A DNA stretch of 64,000 bases from Erythroxylum novogranatense (lineage: Eukaryota > Streptophyta > Magnoliopsida > Malpighiales > Erythroxylaceae), in the NCBI GenBank assembly GCA_029891385.1, contig CM057233.1, positions 54,452,063 through 54,516,062 on the forward strand. The letters are read 5' to 3'. How positions within the stretch are numbered: position 1 is the first letter of the stretch; each line of letters opens with the position of its first letter. A program made the position numbers and the translations under genes. The notes below the pieces were generated by a model. The model made no database searches and was not told the DNA's origin. It saw only the letters and a program-made list of their open reading frames with translations. Below, piece by piece: positions 60,749 through 64,000 of the stretch.

Positions 60749-61500
60749 CTAACCCTTATTCACCACATGACCTAAGAATCTGATCTCTAATTGGGCAAAC
60801 TCACACTTCTCCATCTTCACGTAGTGTTTATACTGCCTTATTCTTTCAAACACCCGCCTCAAATGTTCCACATGTTCTACCATGTTAGTTTTATACACCA
60901 CGATGTCGTCTAAATAGACCATAACAAACTCATATAAGAATTCATACAATACATCATTCATAAGGTTGCAAAATGTAGTAGGGGTGTTAGTTAATCTAAA
61001 TGACACAACTAAAAATTTATAGGATCCATACTGAGTTAAGCACGTTGTATTTTGCTTATCACCCTCAGCTATCTGCACTTACCAATCCCCACTCCGAAGA
61101 TCCAACTTAGTGAACACCTCAATCCTTGACAATCTATCTATCAAATCTTGAACCAAAGGTACCAGATTCTTGTTTTTGATCGTACCTTGTTCAACGCTCA
61201 ATAGTCCACACACATTCAAAGTGTACCGTCTTGCTTCTTTTGAAACAATATTGAGTCACTGTATAGGGCTTTAGATAGTTGGATGAATCCTGCTTCCAAT
61301 AACTCACCAAGTTGTTTATGAAGTTCCTCCAATTCCATCGGGGACATCCTATATGGAGCACGTGCAGGTAGCACTATAGGAACCAAATCGATCCTGCGAT
61401 ATATCTCATGATGAGGGGGAAGAGTTTTTGGAAATTCTTTCGACATTATCTCTCGAAACTCTCTCAACAAACTTGCAATCGCATCAAGGACTTCCACCAT
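60749..61500 (-). pseudogene. RT core of the old chromovirus, cut by the LARD-like element
   Basis: The minus strand reads PPHHEIYRRIDLVPIVLPAR, APYRMSPMELEELHKQLGEL and LEAGFIQLSKALY. After a broken stretch it continues YGSYKFLVVSFRLTNTPTTF, MVYLDDIVVYKTN and FLGHVVNKG. The YLDD active site is intact. The frame stops three codons before the junction, and the matching downstream phrase lies at 51450. Confidence 0.9.
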
Positions 61501-61517
61501 GTGTTTTCACTGATTTC

Positions 61518-61925
61518 TTACATGGCAACAAGATAGGTTGCCATGCCTTCCTTTAACTCTTTCTCGATGCTCATGGTTGAAACATGTCCTACTGAAGTTG
61601 TAACATCCGTCGTTCTACCACCGAAGCTACAACAATTCACGTAAAAGGAATTTTGATCATTCATTAACATCATATCTCTTAAACTTGGATACAACACCAC
61701 CTTTACTGCTTTGAGAAAATCGACCCACAATATCATCTCAAAATCCTTCAGTGATATGATAATGAAGTTTATCTTAGCAGCCAACTTCCAATACTGACTG
61801 GAACGTTGTAAGAAATTCCCCACAGGGGTTTTAATCTTCAATGGGGCCTTGGACACCCTTATGCCCAACTTCTAAACCATCTTTTTTGCTAGGAAACTAT
61901 GGGTTGCGCCCGCATCTGCCATTGC
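61518..61925 (-). pseudogene. protease of the old chromovirus
   Basis: The minus strand reads MADAGATHSFLAKKMV, the DxGATHSF retropepsin active site, then a stop, then KLGIRVSKAPLKIKTPVGN and LKDFEMILWVDFLKAVKVVL, corresponding to the ...ILGMDFL... block. Confidence 0.85.
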
Positions 61926-61967
61926 GGTCACAACTTTCTCCCTAACCTATGCACCCATGTACATTGG

Positions 61968-62768
61968 TCAATCAGAGGGAACTGACTTGATACTAACCAC
62001 ATTAAGCAAGGTGATCGGATTTAGTGCAGCATCTTCTGAAGATTCTCCATCTTCTTCAGCAATTAGGACATTCAACTTCTCCTTTCTCGGGCACTCTCTG
62101 GCAAAGTGTAGATCGTCATATAAGTACCAAGCAACCTTGCCTTTCTTTGAAGACATCTCCCCATTCCTAGAGCCACCATTTTGTTTGCCCTTGCTCTTGA
62201 AATCCCCCTTCTTGGAGTCTTTCTTGCCCTTGAAAGAATTTGAGGAGCTCACCTTGGATACTTTTGCCATTCTAAATTCCACTTAGGCATCAATGACCGC
62301 AATTGCACCAACCATGCCCTTCATGTTTTGCCTCCGTAACTCCATTTGAGCCTATGGTTGTAACTCGGATAGAAAATTAAAGGGCTTCTCCTCGTCTGAC
62401 ATATTCTCAATATCCAACATTAGAGAACTAAATGATTTGACATAGTCTTGTACCAATCCATCCTGCTTGAGCTTCTTCAAGGCATCTCTCGCGAGCCGAG
62501 AAGTATTCATGGAAAGGAACTGATCCTTGAGCTCCTTCTTCATGTACACTCACATTTTCACGGGAATTCTACCAGCATTAATATTCGTAGAGGTCCTCAC
62601 CCTCCACCAGAGCTTGGCATCCTCATCCAAGTACATGGCCGTCACATTGACCTTCTCAGTATCGAATACTCTAGCAGTCGCAAAATACTTCTCCATATCC
62701 CACAAGAAATTCTCCAACACCTTAGCTTTCCGCACGTCTTCAAACACCCTGGGTTCATGTACCTTCAT
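61968..62768 (-). pseudogene. gag and zinc-knuckle region of the old chromovirus
   Basis: Two collinear frames (62550-62768 and 62352-62549) read KVLENFLWDMEKYFATARVF, LDEDAKLWWRVR and then ARDALKKLKQDGLVQDYVKS, typical gypsy gag. The Lys-rich frame 61968-62282 leads to WYLYDDLHFARECPRKEKLN, where the first two cysteines of the CCHC knuckle are replaced by Trp/Tyr, so metal binding is lost. The stretch 62770-63036 is the gag N-terminus and leader, heavily broken. Confidence 0.85.
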
Positions 62769-63051
62769 AGATGAAAGTTATGGTGTGGAGCTTTCAACCC
62801 GATCGACATCTAACATTGTAACAACATGCCTCAGCACAGTGATCTCTAACTGGCCCTCCTCTTATGCCTTCAACACATCCGCCATCTATTGTTGCAACTA
62901 TTGGGATCACGCCTCCAACATCTCGAGTCGAGTATTGTAAGATGAGATCTCTTCCTCCTCTTAAGGAATTGGACCAATGAGTGCCTCCACCTTAGATACT
63001 TTTTCTTGCAATTTGCCTACTGCCATCATGAAATTTGGCTCTGATACTAAT

Positions 63052-63970
63052 TGATACAAAAGTTACCTTGGGACTTGAACTTTCACTGAAGTTGATCTCC
63101 AGCACCCTTTGTATGACAGTCTCACTTAGGTCTACTTAAGCAAGACTTCAACTTTCAACAACCCTCGAAATGTTTACCTTACACACTTGAAGAAACAATG
63201 CTACGAAAGCAATAAAAAAAGGCAACAAGGAAACAAGAGAGATACGGTAAAATCAACCCTTATATACTTTCCCTAAAAAGAATATAAGGAATGCTCTCTC
63301 TGATTGAATGAGGAGAGCAAAGCTTAAATGAGTTATATACAGGTACTCTAACTTGAAAGCCAAGTTACATTCAAAATTCCACTTAAACTGAATTACCTAA
63401 GATCGTGCTAAGATCACGTTTATATCTATTAGATTACATCAGATGGACCAACTGGATGACACTCCTATCCAAATAGGACTCTAACTGATAAGATATAATC
63501 TACAAGATAGCAAAAAGATAAAGTTTACATTCAAATAAGAAACTAGCATTCTTATTGTTGAGGATCTCTACTATCTTCAGATGTCAAGTTCCATTGCAAC
63601 TCTAACTCCTAATTGTCGTCACATCATCTAAGATCTCCCCACGATATCTCTCCACTAATGATCCAGTGTGATCTTGAGCCCACAAAACATATTGGCCTGA
63701 TCCAATGCTTCCCACAATAAGTCTGCTAGTCGTGGTCCATTCATCCGAGTATGGGCCAAGTCCTTAGTCCATCAAGTCCTTATCCTAGCTTAAGTCAATT
63801 TTCACAAGGTTCGAGACTCTACCAAAATTCACTTCAAGTTTGACCCCACTTGTCCATGCTTGCCTTAGTATTTTAGCATGCCTCCCTCATGCATGTAATC
63901 CAATTAACCTGCTGCCTAAGGTACATCTTGAAGTTCATTAAGAAGTGCTTTGAAGTTTAAGGGTCTAACA
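63052..63970 (-). repeat. 5' LTR of the old chromovirus
   Basis: 919 bp, from tgatacaaaagttacc to gggtctaaca, followed by gtagg and the flank cactgaattcagtgcctaaa. It is much more similar to the fragment at 46227 than to its partner LTR at 48463-49342. Confidence 0.92.
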
Positions 63971-64000
63971 GTAGGCACTGAATTCAGTGCCTAAAAGCTA

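Larger units (their letters stand above)
48463..63970 (-). mobile_element. old Ty3/gypsy chromovirus, split by a LARD-like insertion
   Basis: LTRs 48463-49342 (880 bp) and 63052-63970 (919 bp), tgatacaaa to tctaaca on the plus strand, are flanked by a perfect gtagg duplication (48458-48462 and 63971-63975). A primer-binding site (minus ttagtatcagagcc, about 63037-63050) marks the right LTR as 5'. Gag, knuckle, protease and part of RT lie at 60749-62768; the rest of RT, RNase H, integrase and a chromodomain-like end lie at 49350-51450. Removing the 9.3-kb insertion leaves about 6.2 kb, a normal size. The two LTRs differ by roughly a fifth by eye, and every domain is broken, so this is an old insertion. 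Confidence 0.93.

Overview
This window looks like nuclear DNA of a flowering plant, most likely a dicot-type genome rich in repeats. The evidence is long LTR retrotransposons primed by initiator-Met tRNA, a Tekay-type chromovirus, hAT and Tourist-like DNA transposons, a SINE, AT-rich spacers, and one intron-containing nuclear gene for a plastid enzyme. I could not assign a species. More than 85% of the window is transposon-derived, and most of that is nested insertions whose junctions can be read directly from target-site duplications (TSDs).

Layout. 1-370: a possible promoter and a 55-codon membrane-protein ORF. 368-6852: a minus-strand gypsy-type element with a non-coding interior, interrupted by a near-solo LTR (1026-3884, TSD ctgca). 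6949-8960: degenerate Ty1/copia fragments on both strands. 9601-19049: a possible host exon cut by a complete, decayed copia element (9713-18957, TSD gaaac). About 19410-34850: a hAT transposon with a 63-bp minisatellite in its first intron; its transposase exon is split by a Tekay-type chromovirus (23824-32054, TSD catga). 34490-37005: a long inverted repeat of hAT ends around a (TTA)n tract. 38265-40640: a beta-hexosaminidase pseudogene ending at a SINE. 40960-42360: a Tourist/Harbinger-like element (TSD tta). 42675-42930: a hairpin MITE. 43437-45540: the only convincing functional gene, HISN2 (hisIE), five coding exons with a clean open frame. 46083-48462: MITE, LTR and copia relics. 48463-63970: an old chromovirus (TSD gtagg) whose reverse transcriptase was split by a young non-autonomous large-LTR element (LARD-like, 51456-60740, TSD atctt).

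How the parts relate. The LARD-like element has LTRs, a polypurine tract and a 3' interior end resembling those of the Tekay-type element, but no gag or pol, so it was probably mobilised in trans by a Tekay relative. The insertion order at the right end is copia LTR relic, then chromovirus, then LARD-like element.

The strongest unexplained signal is a set of arrays of 10-bp palindromes. AAGTCGACTT-type sites lie in an unrelated gypsy LTR, a copia LTR and the copia leader; CGYCRYGRCG-type sites lie in the Tekay and LARD-like LTRs. Where the sites are clear, spacing falls mostly into two classes, about 18-24 bp and 27-32 bp. This suggests a shared regulatory or host-factor binding architecture.
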